Virus record (IMG/VR): IMGVR_UViG_3300031238_000172
Span: 1 to 38,201 of that record
Length of the DNA: 38,201 nt
Origin: a virus
Reading direction: 5' to 3' (one strand)
Shown: positions 29,687-38,201 of the stretch, piece by piece
Layout of the letters: each line of letters starts with the position of its first letter
Position numbering within the stretch: position 1 is the first letter of the stretch
Made by a program: the position numbers and the translations under genes
The notes under the pieces: model-generated
Told to the model about the DNA's origin: nothing
Seen by the model: only the letters and a program-made list of their open reading frames with translations
Databases searched by the model: none

Positions 29687-32600
29687 TGGCAAACGAAGTC
29701 AAATTCACGTTGGCGATGGATGGCGGGCAGGTGGTGTCCGCAACCATTGATGGAATCACGCATCGCTTCAATGCAATGGGTGATGGAGCCAAAGGCGCTG
29801 GCGACAAGGCAGCCAGCGGCGTCGACGCCATTCGCCAGAAGCTGGAGCAGATGCAGTCCACGGCAGTGGCCGTGGCCCAAACGCTGGCTGGCGTGTTCGT
29901 GGTGGACAAGATCATCGGCATGGCCAAGGAAATGGCCATGCTCAACGCCCGCTATGAGACGCTGGGCGTGGCCATGCGGGTGGTGGGCCAGAACGCTGGC
30001 TATACCGGCGCACAGATGGACATGGCGGCATCTGGCATGCAGGCCATGGGTATCAGCATGGTGGAGTCGCGCCAGCAGGCCATGCGCCTGGTGCAAGCCC
30101 ATATTGACCTAGCCAACGCACAGAAGCTGGCGCGCATTGCCCAGGATGCTGCCGTGATCGGCAACATGAATTCAAGCGATGCGTTTGCCGCCATGATCCA
30201 CGGCATCAGCACCGGACAGACCGACGTGCTGCGCACCATTGGACTGAACGTGAGCATGGAGCAGTCGTACAAGGCCATGGCCGACACGCTGCATAAGCAT
30301 GTCGATGCTCTAACACAGAACGAGCGTACCCAAGGCGTGCTGAACTCGGTCATGAAAGCGGGCGCCGACATTGCGGGCACGTATGAAGCCGCCATGGACA
30401 CGGCCGGCAAGCAACTCAACAGCATGAAGCGCTACACCGAAGACCTGAAGACGGTTCAGGGCGAGGTCTTCAATGAAGTGTTGACCGTTGCGGTAATGGC
30501 CTATACCAGCCATCTGAAGGAGTCCAATGCCGAGGCGCGGGCGCTTGCTGCCAATGGCGAACTCAAGGCCTGGGGCATGGAGTTGGCACAGGTGTTCGTG
30601 GGCGTGGCCAACGCGGTCGACAACATGCTGACCGGCGTGAAGATGGTGGGCAACTGGGCAGCGCAGCGAAGCGTGGCCGGAGACATCACTGAAGAGTACC
30701 AACGGAAACTGGATAAGCTGGGCAATGCCCCCGATGTCTGGAAACAGCGCGGCGAGTTGGTTGCTAAGCGCGATGCTGAGATCAAGGCATCACTGGCATT
30801 GCTGGATGAGGCAAACGTCGAGCTTGGTGCGCGGGCTGATCGGTTTCAAAAGGCCTTTGATGCCAGGCAGCAGGCCATGGCAGACACGGCCGCCAAGGGT
30901 GCAGCAGCAGTCGCTGACAAGCTCAAGCAGACCCAAGACGCAATCATCAATTACACACAGATGCTGGAGACCGGGCAAATCACACAAGCCCAGTACCTGA
31001 AGGGGGTAGCGCTCATTCAACAAGCTATGAATGGCGATAACCACAAGTTCGGAGACACCACACCAGCGCCCAAAGCGCAAGCGCTGACCGAGTATGAACG
31101 CCTTATCAAAAGCATCAAAGAAAAGATCGCTACCAACAAGCTCGACCTGGACACGCAGGCGGCACTGACAGCCGGTGAAAAAGATCGGGCAAAAATTCAG
31201 GCGGATCTGGCCGACAAAACACTGAAGTTGACTGGCGAGCAGAAGAAGAAAGTAATGGCACTGCTGGATGAGCAGGTTTCCGGAGAGAAAGCACTTGAAG
31301 CCGACAAAGCTGCGACCAAGCAACTGATCGCCGACGCCGCAGCCCGCCAGGCCGCACGCACCAAGGAATACGATGGCATCAATGCTTACATTGAGGCCCA
31401 GACCGAGGGGTACAACAAGGCGGTGCAGGCATCCAAGGCCGCTCTGAAAGCCGCCCAGGAGCAGTTTGATCAATACGGCAAAAGTAAGAGCCAGATTGCT
31501 GAAGTAACTTTGCTGACACTGCAGTCCGCACAGGCAAAGGTACGTGAAGGCTCGGAAGGCTACGAGTCTCTGCAAAAGCAGATCGACAGCCAGCGCCAAC
31601 TGATCCAGGTACTCAGAAATACCGAGGGGCTGGAAGCCCAGAAGGACATGTGGGTCTCCATCGAAGGTGCCGCACACACTACCTTCACCAACATCCTGCA
31701 GGGTGGCAATGATTTAGCAATCCGCCTGCGTGAGTCTCTGAAGGCTGGTTTCTTCGACTGGCTGTACCAGATGACGCTCAAGCGTTGGCTCTTCAGCGCG
31801 TCGACGTCCTTGAGCGGCAGCGCGGTGGCCAACGCGGCCATGCCTGGTATGGCCAGCAACGCGGCATCCCTGTACAGCGTGGGGTCCAGCGTGGCGACGG
31901 TGGGCGGTCAATACCTCTCCGGGACCATGTCCGGTGCAAATGCAGCCGGAACTATTGCGGCCAATGCAACGGGCACGGGTATCGATGGACTGCTGGCCAC
32001 CAATGGTGCATTTGGTACCGCCGCAGGATCTGGAGCTGCGGCTGCAACTGCAGGGGCTGAAGCCGGCGCCGCAGCCGCAACGGCCGGGGCCGAGGCCGGC
32101 GCCAGCGGCGTGTTGGCTGCCATACCAGGTTGGGGCTGGGCGGCGCTGGGTACGGTTGCACTGCTGGGGATTTTTGGCGGCGACAAGGGATGGATGAGGT
32201 CCACCGGTGAATCGACCATGCAGTTTGACCAGGCCGGCAACACGACAAGCGCCACGCCACACCGTTACACCGACGTGGACAACTCGGGTGCGGATCAGGC
32301 CGTAAAGGCCATGAATCGCTCCTACATGGACACTGCCAAGAGCCTGGGCATCGGGACCGTGGCCACCGAGTTCGGCTTTGGTGGCTCTACCAACAGTGAC
32401 GGCCTCAACCGGTATCGGACCGGCTTGAACATTGGCGGCAAGAACGTGTACGACAGCGGCGAGCAGCATGCTGACCCAGGTGCCGTGCAGCTCGCAGCCA
32501 GCCAGGCCGTGCTGACGGCCCTGCAGTCGTCGGAGCTGCCCAAGTGGATGCAGGGCGTGTTTGACGGCATCGACGCATCCAAGCTCGACCAGAACGGTGT

Positions 32601-34281
32601 GAATGCCGCCATCAAGTCGGCACAAGACTTGAAGAGCGCGTATGAGGTGTTGGGCGCTGTGCCAGGACTCAATTTGACCGGCCTCAGCTACCAGACATTG
32701 AACGGGGTCAAGGATGCCTTTGGTGGCGTCGACAAGATGAATCAGGCGGTTTCGGCCTACGTCGCGTCCATGTACAGCGATTCCGAAAAGGCCGCCCATG
32801 CAAACGACGCGCTTACCTCCAGCTGGTCCAAGCTGGAGCCCGAGTTGGCCAAGCTTGGGCACTCCATCCCTACGACCGAGGCCGAATTCAAGGCCCTGGT
32901 GTCCAGCATCGATGTGACAACCGTGAGCGGCCAGAACCTGCTTGCATCCGTACTGGCCCTGGCCCCCGCATTTGACGCCTCGGCACAGGCCGCCCGCGCC
33001 GCTGCCAGCAACATGCTGTCGGCGATCCAGAACTGGGGTACCTCGTCAGACGTGCGCGCGTTTCAGGCGCAAATGCTGCAGAAGAACCTGGCCGACTCGG
33101 GTCTGAGCCTGAGCATGGATCAGATCATGGGCGCCACGCAAAAGAGCGCGCTGGAATACTACAACTCGTTGGACCCCAATTCGGCCGCGGCCCAGGCGCT
33201 GCTGAAGTACCAGCAGGACATTTTTACCTTCGTAGGGGGCAAGAGTGCCTCTAGCAATGAAGGGGCTTCCAAATCGGCCGCTTCAGGTGGTGGCAGCAGT
33301 GGGTCCAGTGCTGCCGGCGGTGGTTCCGGTAGTAGTGGGTCAACGGCAACTGACAGCGCTCTGTCTTCCTGGCAGCGCGCCACCGATTCCATCGTGCAGA
33401 CCATGAAGGATCTGCGTCAAACCCTGATCGAATCCAGCCCGAGCAGCTTCGCCCAGTTGCAGGCGCAGTTCGCCACGGATGTTGCCTCTTCCGAGGCAGG
33501 AAGTTTGACCGCGTACCAGGGTCTCCCTGATCTGGCCAAGAAGCTTGTGGACGCCCAGAAGGCACAGAGCGGATCAGCACTGGAGCAGTCCATGTTCGCG
33601 GCAAACGTGCTGGCTACGCTTGGAAGAGTGAGCGCATCGGTTAGCGCAGCATCAAGTAAGCCGGCCGTGAGCGCAGCGGCGATCAGCCAGTCCGCTGCCG
33701 GTGGCAGTACTAACGTGATGTACGAGGACAAGACTCTTGCATGGCTCGCCTCGCAGAACTTCAGCGGTCAGGCTGCCAATGGCTACGATGGCTATGAGTA
33801 TGCCAACGGGGCGTGGCAACCCATTGGGATGCCGCAAAACGGCTCCATGATGCCGGACGGGCAGCACACAGTTGATCGCAACCCAGAAACGGGTGCGATG
33901 CAGCTCAAGAATCTCGATGGATCATGGGTTCCCTACGTCCCGAAGTTCGCGGGCGGTGGCTCCCATGCAGGCGGCTGGGCCATGGTCGGCGAGGAAGGCC
34001 CCGAGCTGGCCTACCTGCCACCTGCGCGCATCTACACAGCGCCACAGACGCGCTCCATGTTGTCGAATGCTGGTGGCAGTGGTGGAGACGGCGAAATCCT
34101 GACGGAGCTGCGCTCCCACGCGGATCGCCTGGATGCCATAGAGGCCAATACCGAGGCTACTGCCATCTATGGCGCTGCCGTGGCACGGATGCTGTCGCGA
34201 GTTATTCCCGATGATGAGGATGCGATCGCGGTCAAGTTGGTTATGACCAAGGGCGAGTTCGTTCCAGTGAGGGCCGTATGA
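29686..34281 (+). CDS. Tail tape measure protein
   Basis: 1531 residues, the largest gene. The N-terminus (KFTLAMDGGQVVSATIDGIT..., helical to about 300) and the long coiled-coil middle (about 340-660) are typical. A hydrophobic Ala/Gly-rich region (about 690-840) could insert in membrane during DNA entry, and GWAMVGEEGPELAYLP near residue 1440 is a motif common in tape measures. Ser/Gly-rich linker at about 1190-1220. It sets tail length and is threaded through the tube; at roughly 0.15 nm per residue the tail would be about 230 nm. It overlaps both neighbouring genes by 1-4 bp. Confidence 0.93.
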   Translation: MANEVKFTLAMDGGQVVSATIDGITHRFNAMGDGAKGAGDKAASGVDAIRQKLEQMQSTAVAVAQTLAGVFVVDKIIGMAKEMAMLNARYETLGVAMRVVGQNAGYTGAQMDMAASGMQAMGISMVESRQQAMRLVQAHIDLANAQKLARIAQDAAVIGNMNSSDAFAAMIHGISTGQTDVLRTIGLNVSMEQSYKAMADTLHKHVDALTQNERTQGVLNSVMKAGADIAGTYEAAMDTAGKQLNSMKRYTEDLKTVQGEVFNEVLTVAVMAYTSHLKESNAEARALAANGELKAWGMELAQVFVGVANAVDNMLTGVKMVGNWAAQRSVAGDITEEYQRKLDKLGNAPDVWKQRGELVAKRDAEIKASLALLDEANVELGARADRFQKAFDARQQAMADTAAKGAAAVADKLKQTQDAIINYTQMLETGQITQAQYLKGVALIQQAMNGDNHKFGDTTPAPKAQALTEYERLIKSIKEKIATNKLDLDTQAALTAGEKDRAKIQADLADKTLKLTGEQKKKVMALLDEQVSGEKALEADKAATKQLIADAAARQAARTKEYDGINAYIEAQTEGYNKAVQASKAALKAAQEQFDQYGKSKSQIAEVTLLTLQSAQAKVREGSEGYESLQKQIDSQRQLIQVLRNTEGLEAQKDMWVSIEGAAHTTFTNILQGGNDLAIRLRESLKAGFFDWLYQMTLKRWLFSASTSLSGSAVANAAMPGMASNAASLYSVGSSVATVGGQYLSGTMSGANAAGTIAANATGTGIDGLLATNGAFGTAAGSGAAAATAGAEAGAAAATAGAEAGASGVLAAIPGWGWAALGTVALLGIFGGDKGWMRSTGESTMQFDQAGNTTSATPHRYTDVDNSGADQAVKAMNRSYMDTAKSLGIGTVATEFGFGGSTNSDGLNRYRTGLNIGGKNVYDSGEQHADPGAVQLAASQAVLTALQSSELPKWMQGVFDGIDASKLDQNGVNAAIKSAQDLKSAYEVLGAVPGLNLTGLSYQTLNGVKDAFGGVDKMNQAVSAYVASMYSDSEKAAHANDALTSSWSKLEPELAKLGHSIPTTEAEFKALVSSIDVTTVSGQNLLASVLALAPAFDASAQAARAAASNMLSAIQNWGTSSDVRAFQAQMLQKNLADSGLSLSMDQIMGATQKSALEYYNSLDPNSAAAQALLKYQQDIFTFVGGKSASSNEGASKSAASGGGSSGSSAAGGGSGSSGSTATDSALSSWQRATDSIVQTMKDLRQTLIESSPSSFAQLQAQFATDVASSEAGSLTAYQGLPDLAKKLVDAQKAQSGSALEQSMFAANVLATLGRVSASVSAASSKPAVSAAAISQSAAGGSTNVMYEDKTLAWLASQNFSGQAANGYDGYEYANGAWQPIGMPQNGSMMPDGQHTVDRNPETGAMQLKNLDGSWVPYVPKFAGGGSHAGGWAMVGEEGPELAYLPPARIYTAPQTRSMLSNAGGSGGDGEILTELRSHADRLDAIEANTEATAIYGAAVARMLSRVIPDDEDAIAVKLVMTKGEFVPVRAV

Positions 34282-35351
34282 CCAAAGATGCAGGGTTTCG
34301 CATCGTCAAACCGCACGCTTTCACGGACGCCATCCTATCCAGCATTTCCGTGTTTGAAGTGGCGCCAGCCGCTTACGCGCCAGCAACGCCCTATGCACTT
34401 GGCGCTTTCGCGTCAGTTGCCGGAGCCTTGGGCCTGATCACGGTTTTCAAGAGCAAGCAGGCTGCCAACTCGGGGCATGATCCTGCCACTTCTCCCACCT
34501 GGTGGGAGGCGGTTTGCACGCTGTACCAGGCCTACTCATCTTCGGTGCCCTATGCCTTGAATGAAATGGTTCAGGACAACACCACGCATCTGGTCTACAA
34601 GTCTGCAGTAGCGGCGAACCAGGGCAACGCGCTCTTAGACTCGACCAAGTGGTCAGTGGTAGGTGCGACCAACGCACGCGCTGCGTTTGATGACGTAGTG
34701 GGGACGGCAACAAGTGGGGCATCGCCGCTGACCACCGTGTTTAGGCCGGGTAGCACCGATGGTCTCATCTTGATGGATGCGGTGGCGCGCACCGGTAGCG
34801 TGGTGATGCGTGACTACCCCGGCGGCACGGTGGTCTTCAACCGGTCTCTGGACTTCGACGCCACCCGCATCGAATCGGTGTACGACTGGTTTTTTTCCGA
34901 GCCGGAATTTCTCACCGGCGTGATGCTGACGGACCTGCCGGCCCAGTACCCCTCCTGCGAGCTGACCGTGACGCTGAACACTACGAGCGGTGATGCCGCA
35001 GCCGGCGTGATCAAGCCAGGGCGCGTCACCGAGCTGGGCCAGACCCGCCTGGGGGCCAAAGTGGGTATCCAGAGCCGAACCAAGCTCAATGAAAACGACT
35101 ACGGCGACCTGGTCATCGTGCGCCGGCCCAGCAGCAAGAAGGGCAGTTTTACCGTAACCACGGACAAGAGCCGATTCAATTACATCTACCGCGCGCTGCG
35201 GGCGCTCGACGGCATTCTGTGTGCCTACATTCCGACCGGTGTTGAAGACCTAGGAGAGGCGGCCATGTACGGCCTGTTTAGTGATTTCTACATCGTCATC
35301 GAGCAAAAGAAAAAGCATGTCTGCTCGCTCGAAATCAAAGGAGGTATCTGA
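34278..35351 (+). CDS. Distal tail protein with carbohydrate-binding-like segment
   Basis: 357 residues, unrecognised as a whole. Residues about 85-135 (YALNEMVQDNTTHLVYKSAVAANQGN...TKWSVVG) look like a CBM5/12-type carbohydrate-binding module. The later part is beta-rich (LILMDAVARTGSVVMRDYPGG, NDYGDLVIVRRPSSKKGSFTV). Its place directly after the tape measure is that of the distal tail/hub protein, and a carbohydrate module there would suit host-surface recognition. It overlaps the tape measure by 4 bp and the next gene by 1 bp. Confidence 0.7.
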   Translation: MTKDAGFRIVKPHAFTDAILSSISVFEVAPAAYAPATPYALGAFASVAGALGLITVFKSKQAANSGHDPATSPTWWEAVCTLYQAYSSSVPYALNEMVQDNTTHLVYKSAVAANQGNALLDSTKWSVVGATNARAAFDDVVGTATSGASPLTTVFRPGSTDGLILMDAVARTGSVVMRDYPGGTVVFNRSLDFDATRIESVYDWFFSEPEFLTGVMLTDLPAQYPSCELTVTLNTTSGDAAAGVIKPGRVTELGQTRLGAKVGIQSRTKLNENDYGDLVIVRRPSSKKGSFTVTTDKSRFNYIYRALRALDGILCAYIPTGVEDLGEAAMYGLFSDFYIVIEQKKKHVCSLEIKGGI

Positions 35352-36586
35352 TGCCACCCATCACACCACTACGCACCCTGGATCGAACTGCCTCGACCTT
35401 CAAAGCGGACTGTGACGTCTTCTTTGGCAGCGAAATGCACACGTTCAGTGTGGAGGCTGAGGCGGCGCGCCTAGAGGTCATAGCCAAGGAAGCTAGCGCG
35501 GTCGCTGCGGCCGGGACTGCTACTACCAAGGCGGATCTAGCTATCGCCGCTGCAGGTGCAGCAATCAATGCGCCCAACACCAGCGCCACCAGCACCACGT
35601 CCATGACGAACGGAACGGTCTCCCAGGCATTCACGTTGGTGGAGACTGGCAAAGCGTTTGCTGTCGGCCAGTGGGTCACGCGGACAGATACCGGAGCGCC
35701 CACGACAAATTGGTCGGCGGGTGTCATTACGGCTTTTAACGCAAGTACCGGAGCGATTACGGTTAACTTCACAGTAGCCGTGGGGTCTGGCACCAGCATC
35801 ACCTGGGGCGTGTCTGCGTCCTCTCCGGTGCAGGCCAAGGATGTACCGAATGGTGTTCCCGGTTTGACCTCGTACAAGATCAACATGGTCAACGTAGCGG
35901 GAACCTATACCAGCTACCAGACCAACACCAATACGGCCAGCCGCACCTACACCTGGCAGGACCGCGATGGTACGGTTGCGGACCTGAATGGAATGCAGGT
36001 GTTCAGCGGTGCGCAGCGCGGATTGCCCTATGCGTTGACAGACGCGGCAACCATTGCGCTGGACCTGTCATTGGGTAACACCTATGAGGTGACCTTGGGC
36101 GGAAACCGCACACTGGCGGTACCAATCAATGGCGCGGCTGGTCAACAGGGCATCATTGACATTTACCAAGACAACACGGGATCGCGCACGCTGGCATTGT
36201 CGTGGTTCTGGTCATGGTTCGGTGGTTCGATTGGCCAGTTGTCTACGTCCGCGTATGCGCATGACGTTGCGGCCTACGCGATTCACGCATTCAAGAGTGC
36301 CACGGCGACAATGACCATTGCCACACCATGCGTGGTTACGGTGCCTTCCCATGGGCTCAAGTCGGGCCACAAATGCCAGATGACGACGACTGGTGCGCTG
36401 CCTACCGGCTTGGCGGCATCCACAACGTATTGGGTGCATGTGATTGACGCCAACACGTTCCACCTGTCTACATCACTAGTCAACTGCAGGGCGGGTACCT
36501 ACATCGCTACCAGCGGTTCGCAATCGGGCGTGCATTCGTTCATTGGCGGCAAGGGTACGCTTTCCTACGGGAAGGACTCGCAATGA
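35351..36586 (+). CDS. Tail fibre-like protein
   Basis: 411 residues. A helical Ala-rich stretch (40-75) leads to beta-rich Thr/Ser/Gly repeats (about 80-200), then a central VTLGGNRTLAVPINGAAGQQGIIDIYQDNTGSRTL segment that is typical of phage tail fibres and a C-terminal part with VTVPSHGLKSGHKCQMTTTG, like receptor-binding fibre domains. Two aromatic clusters (WFWSWFGG) stand out. It overlaps both neighbours by 1-4 bp. Receptor binding is inferred. Confidence 0.72.
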   Translation: MPPITPLRTLDRTASTFKADCDVFFGSEMHTFSVEAEAARLEVIAKEASAVAAAGTATTKADLAIAAAGAAINAPNTSATSTTSMTNGTVSQAFTLVETGKAFAVGQWVTRTDTGAPTTNWSAGVITAFNASTGAITVNFTVAVGSGTSITWGVSASSPVQAKDVPNGVPGLTSYKINMVNVAGTYTSYQTNTNTASRTYTWQDRDGTVADLNGMQVFSGAQRGLPYALTDAATIALDLSLGNTYEVTLGGNRTLAVPINGAAGQQGIIDIYQDNTGSRTLALSWFWSWFGGSIGQLSTSAYAHDVAAYAIHAFKSATATMTIATPCVVTVPSHGLKSGHKCQMTTTGALPTGLAASTTYWVHVIDANTFHLSTSLVNCRAGTYIATSGSQSGVHSFIGGKGTLSYGKDSQ

Positions 36587-37437
36587 GCGTCATTGGTCGT
36601 GCTGCGCCATTTCTTGTTGGGGGAAAGTCAATCCTTTTGATTGACGCGCTGATCGTTGCTGGCGGGGGTTCTGGTGGATCGGGGTTTGACGGCGGCGGTG
36701 GGGGTTGTGGTGGGGTAAAGCCACTCACTGCATACCAACCGTCTGGACCGACTATCACAGGGACGGTTGGCGACGGCGGTGCTAGCCCCGGAGCCGTTAC
36801 ATCCGTTGGCAATAACGGTGGCAATTCATCGCTCGACGGAAACACCGCAATAGGTGGTGGGGGCGGCGCTTCCCCTTTGACTGTCGGTAATTCTGGAGGT
36901 TCTGGCGGAGGAGGCGCGGGGGATGTGTCTAATAGCCGTCCCGGTGGTTCCGCAACAGCTGGTCAAGGGAATGTTGGCGGAAATGGCTCAGCCAATTGGA
37001 CTGGCGGTGGAGGGGGTGGCGCTGGCGGCCCTGGTGGAACGTATTCAAGCCCCATCTGTGGCCCTGGCGGACCCGGTATTTCTTCTTCAATCACCGGGTC
37101 GCCTCAAAATTATGGCGGCGGCGGCGGCGGTGGCGCAGGGGACGGCTCATCGACCAAAGGCCCAGGTGGCCTTGGTGGTGGCGGTGCAGGCGCTGACGAA
37201 TTTGGATCGCCAACTCCGACGGCAGGGTCTCCTAACACAGGCGGCGGTGGCGGCGGCGCAGGCAATAGCGTGACTGTGACGGCTGGCGCCCCTGGCGGCT
37301 CCGGCATCGTTGTCGTTCGCTACCCCAATACCTACCCGGCTGCATCCGCGACAACAGGTTCTCCAACCTATTCCAACACGGGCGGATACCACATCTACCA
37401 ATTCAAGACGGTTGGACCGTTCTCCATCACTTTCTAA
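36583..37437 (+). CDS. Glycine-rich tail adhesin-like protein
   Basis: 284 residues, over a third glycine. After a short start (SVIGRAAPFLVGGKSILLIDALIVAGGG) the chain is dominated by GGGGG blocks with interspersed Ala/Ser, and closes with a normal beta-rich end (GSGIVVVRYPNTYP and YHIYQFKTVG). Gly-rich polyglycine proteins, including T-even-type gp38 adhesins, form polyglycine sandwiches at fibre tips and bind the receptor. This is a strong candidate for the host-range determinant. It overlaps the fibre gene by 4 bp. Confidence 0.75.
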   Translation: MSVIGRAAPFLVGGKSILLIDALIVAGGGSGGSGFDGGGGGCGGVKPLTAYQPSGPTITGTVGDGGASPGAVTSVGNNGGNSSLDGNTAIGGGGGASPLTVGNSGGSGGGGAGDVSNSRPGGSATAGQGNVGGNGSANWTGGGGGGAGGPGGTYSSPICGPGGPGISSSITGSPQNYGGGGGGGAGDGSSTKGPGGLGGGGAGADEFGSPTPTAGSPNTGGGGGGAGNSVTVTAGAPGGSGIVVVRYPNTYPAASATTGSPTYSNTGGYHIYQFKTVGPFSITF

Positions 37438-37449
37438 AGGAACTTTCCC

Positions 37450-37854
37450 ATGTGGATCAATGAAAAAGGCGAGCGGGTTGTGGACAGCGACGCCTACATC
37501 GCGCCCGATGGCACTCAATACCCCGCCAACCGCCCAAAGTCCGAGATTCCGGGCCTGACGCAAGTCGCTGACCCGGCACCAGTCCCTCCGACACCGGCTG
37601 AAATCTCTGCGGCAATGGATAAGCTGTTCGACACAACAGCGCAAGCCAAGCACTACGACAGCCGCATCACTTGCGCTATGCGGGCTGGCTACCCCGGCCC
37701 GTTCCACGCAGAGGGTGTTGCGTTCGCCACTTGGATGGATTCGCAGAACGCAAAGGCATACGCCATGCTGGCCGAAGTGCAGGCCGGTACACGCGAGATG
37801 CCTGCGACGGTGGATGCCGCGCTGGCACTCCTTGACCCCATGGTGTGGCCGTGA
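37450..37854 (+). CDS. Small tail-region protein (putative fibre assembly factor)
   Basis: 134 residues. Begins MWINEKGERVVDSDAYIAPDG, followed by a proline linker and a helical C-terminus (AEISAAMDKLFDTTAQAKHYDSRIT, GVAFATWMDSQNAKAYAMLAEV) that resembles phage tail-assembly/DUF4376-type proteins. Such proteins lie after fibre or adhesin genes and probably help their folding. AAGGAACTTTCCC precedes the ATG. Confidence 0.65.
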   Translation: MWINEKGERVVDSDAYIAPDGTQYPANRPKSEIPGLTQVADPAPVPPTPAEISAAMDKLFDTTAQAKHYDSRITCAMRAGYPGPFHAEGVAFATWMDSQNAKAYAMLAEVQAGTREMPATVDAALALLDPMVWP

Positions 37855-38201
37855 CCAGCGCTGCAATCATCGTCGGCGTACTGGCCTTGAGCCTGTGGCT
37901 GCTGTGGATTTTCTTCCTGGCTGTCATGAACCTCAAGCGGGCCAAGGAAGCCGGGAAGCTCACACGCGCAGCCCTGATCTTTGGCACCCCGGCGCTGTGG
38001 ATCGGCTACCTGCTGGACGCCTTTGTCAACGCAACGCTGATGACCATCCTCCTGCTGGAGATGCCGCGCTGGCCGCACGAAACGCTGGTCACTGACCGGC
38101 TGATCCGGCACCACAAGGAAAGCCAAGGATGGCGGCTCAAGGTGGTGCTGTGGTTTGAGCCGCTGCTCGACCCCTACGACCCGAGCGGAGACCATATTTA
38201 G
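37851..38201 (+). CDS. Small two-TM phage protein at the end of the window
   Basis: 116 residues from a GTG (37851) that overlaps the upstream TGA; a GTG two codons earlier is also possible. Two transmembrane helices (about 4-26 and 41-65) are followed by a cytoplasmic part with VTDRLIRHHKESQGWRLKVVLWFEPLLDPYDPSGDHI, an ending I associate with small proteins at the tail end of many betaproteobacterial prophages. Function unknown. It ends at the last base of the window, so later tail genes and the phage right end may follow. Confidence 0.7.
   Translation: MTSAAIIVGVLALSLWLLWIFFLAVMNLKRAKEAGKLTRAALIFGTPALWIGYLLDAFVNATLMTILLLEMPRWPHETLVTDRLIRHHKESQGWRLKVVLWFEPLLDPYDPSGDHI

Larger units (their letters stand above)
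1240..38201. mobile_element. Mu-like transposable prophage (left end approximate, right end outside window)
   Basis: Single-copy, complementary phage functions fill this interval: DDE transposase A and AAA+ B, a gp16-like regulator, GemA and Mor, both terminase subunits, DUF935 portal, MuF, gpG, protease/scaffold, capsid, gp36/gp37-like head-completion genes, tail tube, frameshifted tail chaperone and tape measure. A tail tube without a contractile sheath suggests a siphovirus of the B3/D3112 kind. Transposition proteins resemble those of BcepMu/B3-type phages more than Mu itself. The left boundary is only estimated from the end of the host gene (1191) and the AT-rich repeats at 1248-1369. 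The right end and the 5-bp target duplication cannot be checked here. The gene order is rearranged relative to Mu. Confidence 0.93.

Overview
The window is a chromosomal fragment of a GC-rich betaproteobacterium, most likely of the order Burkholderiales (Comamonadaceae-like gene content and codon use; this is inference). One complete host gene, a glutaryl-CoA dehydrogenase (1-1191), is followed after about 50-200 bp by a transposable (Mu-like) prophage that fills the rest of the window. The right end of the prophage is not visible: the window stops at the last base of a phage tail-region gene.

Layout. (a) 1192-1399: host/phage junction and presumed phage left end, AT-rich with short repeats. 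(b) 1400-9612, all leftward: lysis and DNA-packaging late genes. Reading from 9612 leftward they are holin, transglycosylase endolysin, Rz/Rz1, DUF2730, winged-helix gp26-like, DUF3486 small terminase, large terminase, DUF935 portal, a small ORF, MuF minor head protein with a toxin-like C-terminus, gpG, and a MazG-like protein. (c) 9758-10875, rightward: small accessory genes including a Gp49-family gene. (d) 10972-13805, leftward: the immunity operon. It holds an HTH repressor, a two-TM protein, a lipoprotein, an exported HNH protein, a SLATT-like two-TM zinc protein and a small CPCC protein, and ends in a hairpin/T-run terminator. (e) 13893-23903, rightward: early operon with a gp16-like regulator, transposase A (DDE), B ATPase, many small genes, DUF3164, DUF3310, GemA and Mor. 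(f) 23980-38201, rightward: protease/scaffold, major capsid, head completion, siphovirus-type tail tube, frameshifted tail chaperone, tape measure, distal tail, glycine-rich adhesin and a small membrane protein.

How it works together. The repressor probably holds down the early promoter through a palindrome that fills its -35/-10 spacer. On induction the A/B transposition genes and then Mor are made. Mor most likely turns on two separate late operons: the same palindrome (AACTGAA-N4-TTCAGTT, one mismatch at one site) lies exactly 35 bp before the first start codon of both the leftward lysis/packaging operon and the rightward head/tail operon. In Mu the late block is colinear; here the lysis-terminase-portal-F-G part is inverted and lies beyond the repressor.

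The most interesting candidates are: (1) a 17-residue RHIM/amyloid-like motif shared by the repressor C-terminus and the N-terminus of the adjacent two-TM protein, which suggests a repressor-coupled membrane effector; (2) the split late region with matched Mor-type sites and possibly leaderless or hairpin-assisted starts; (3) a MuF-PBECR-like polymorphic toxin in the head operon. All functional claims come from reading the sequence and recalling families; no searches were run.
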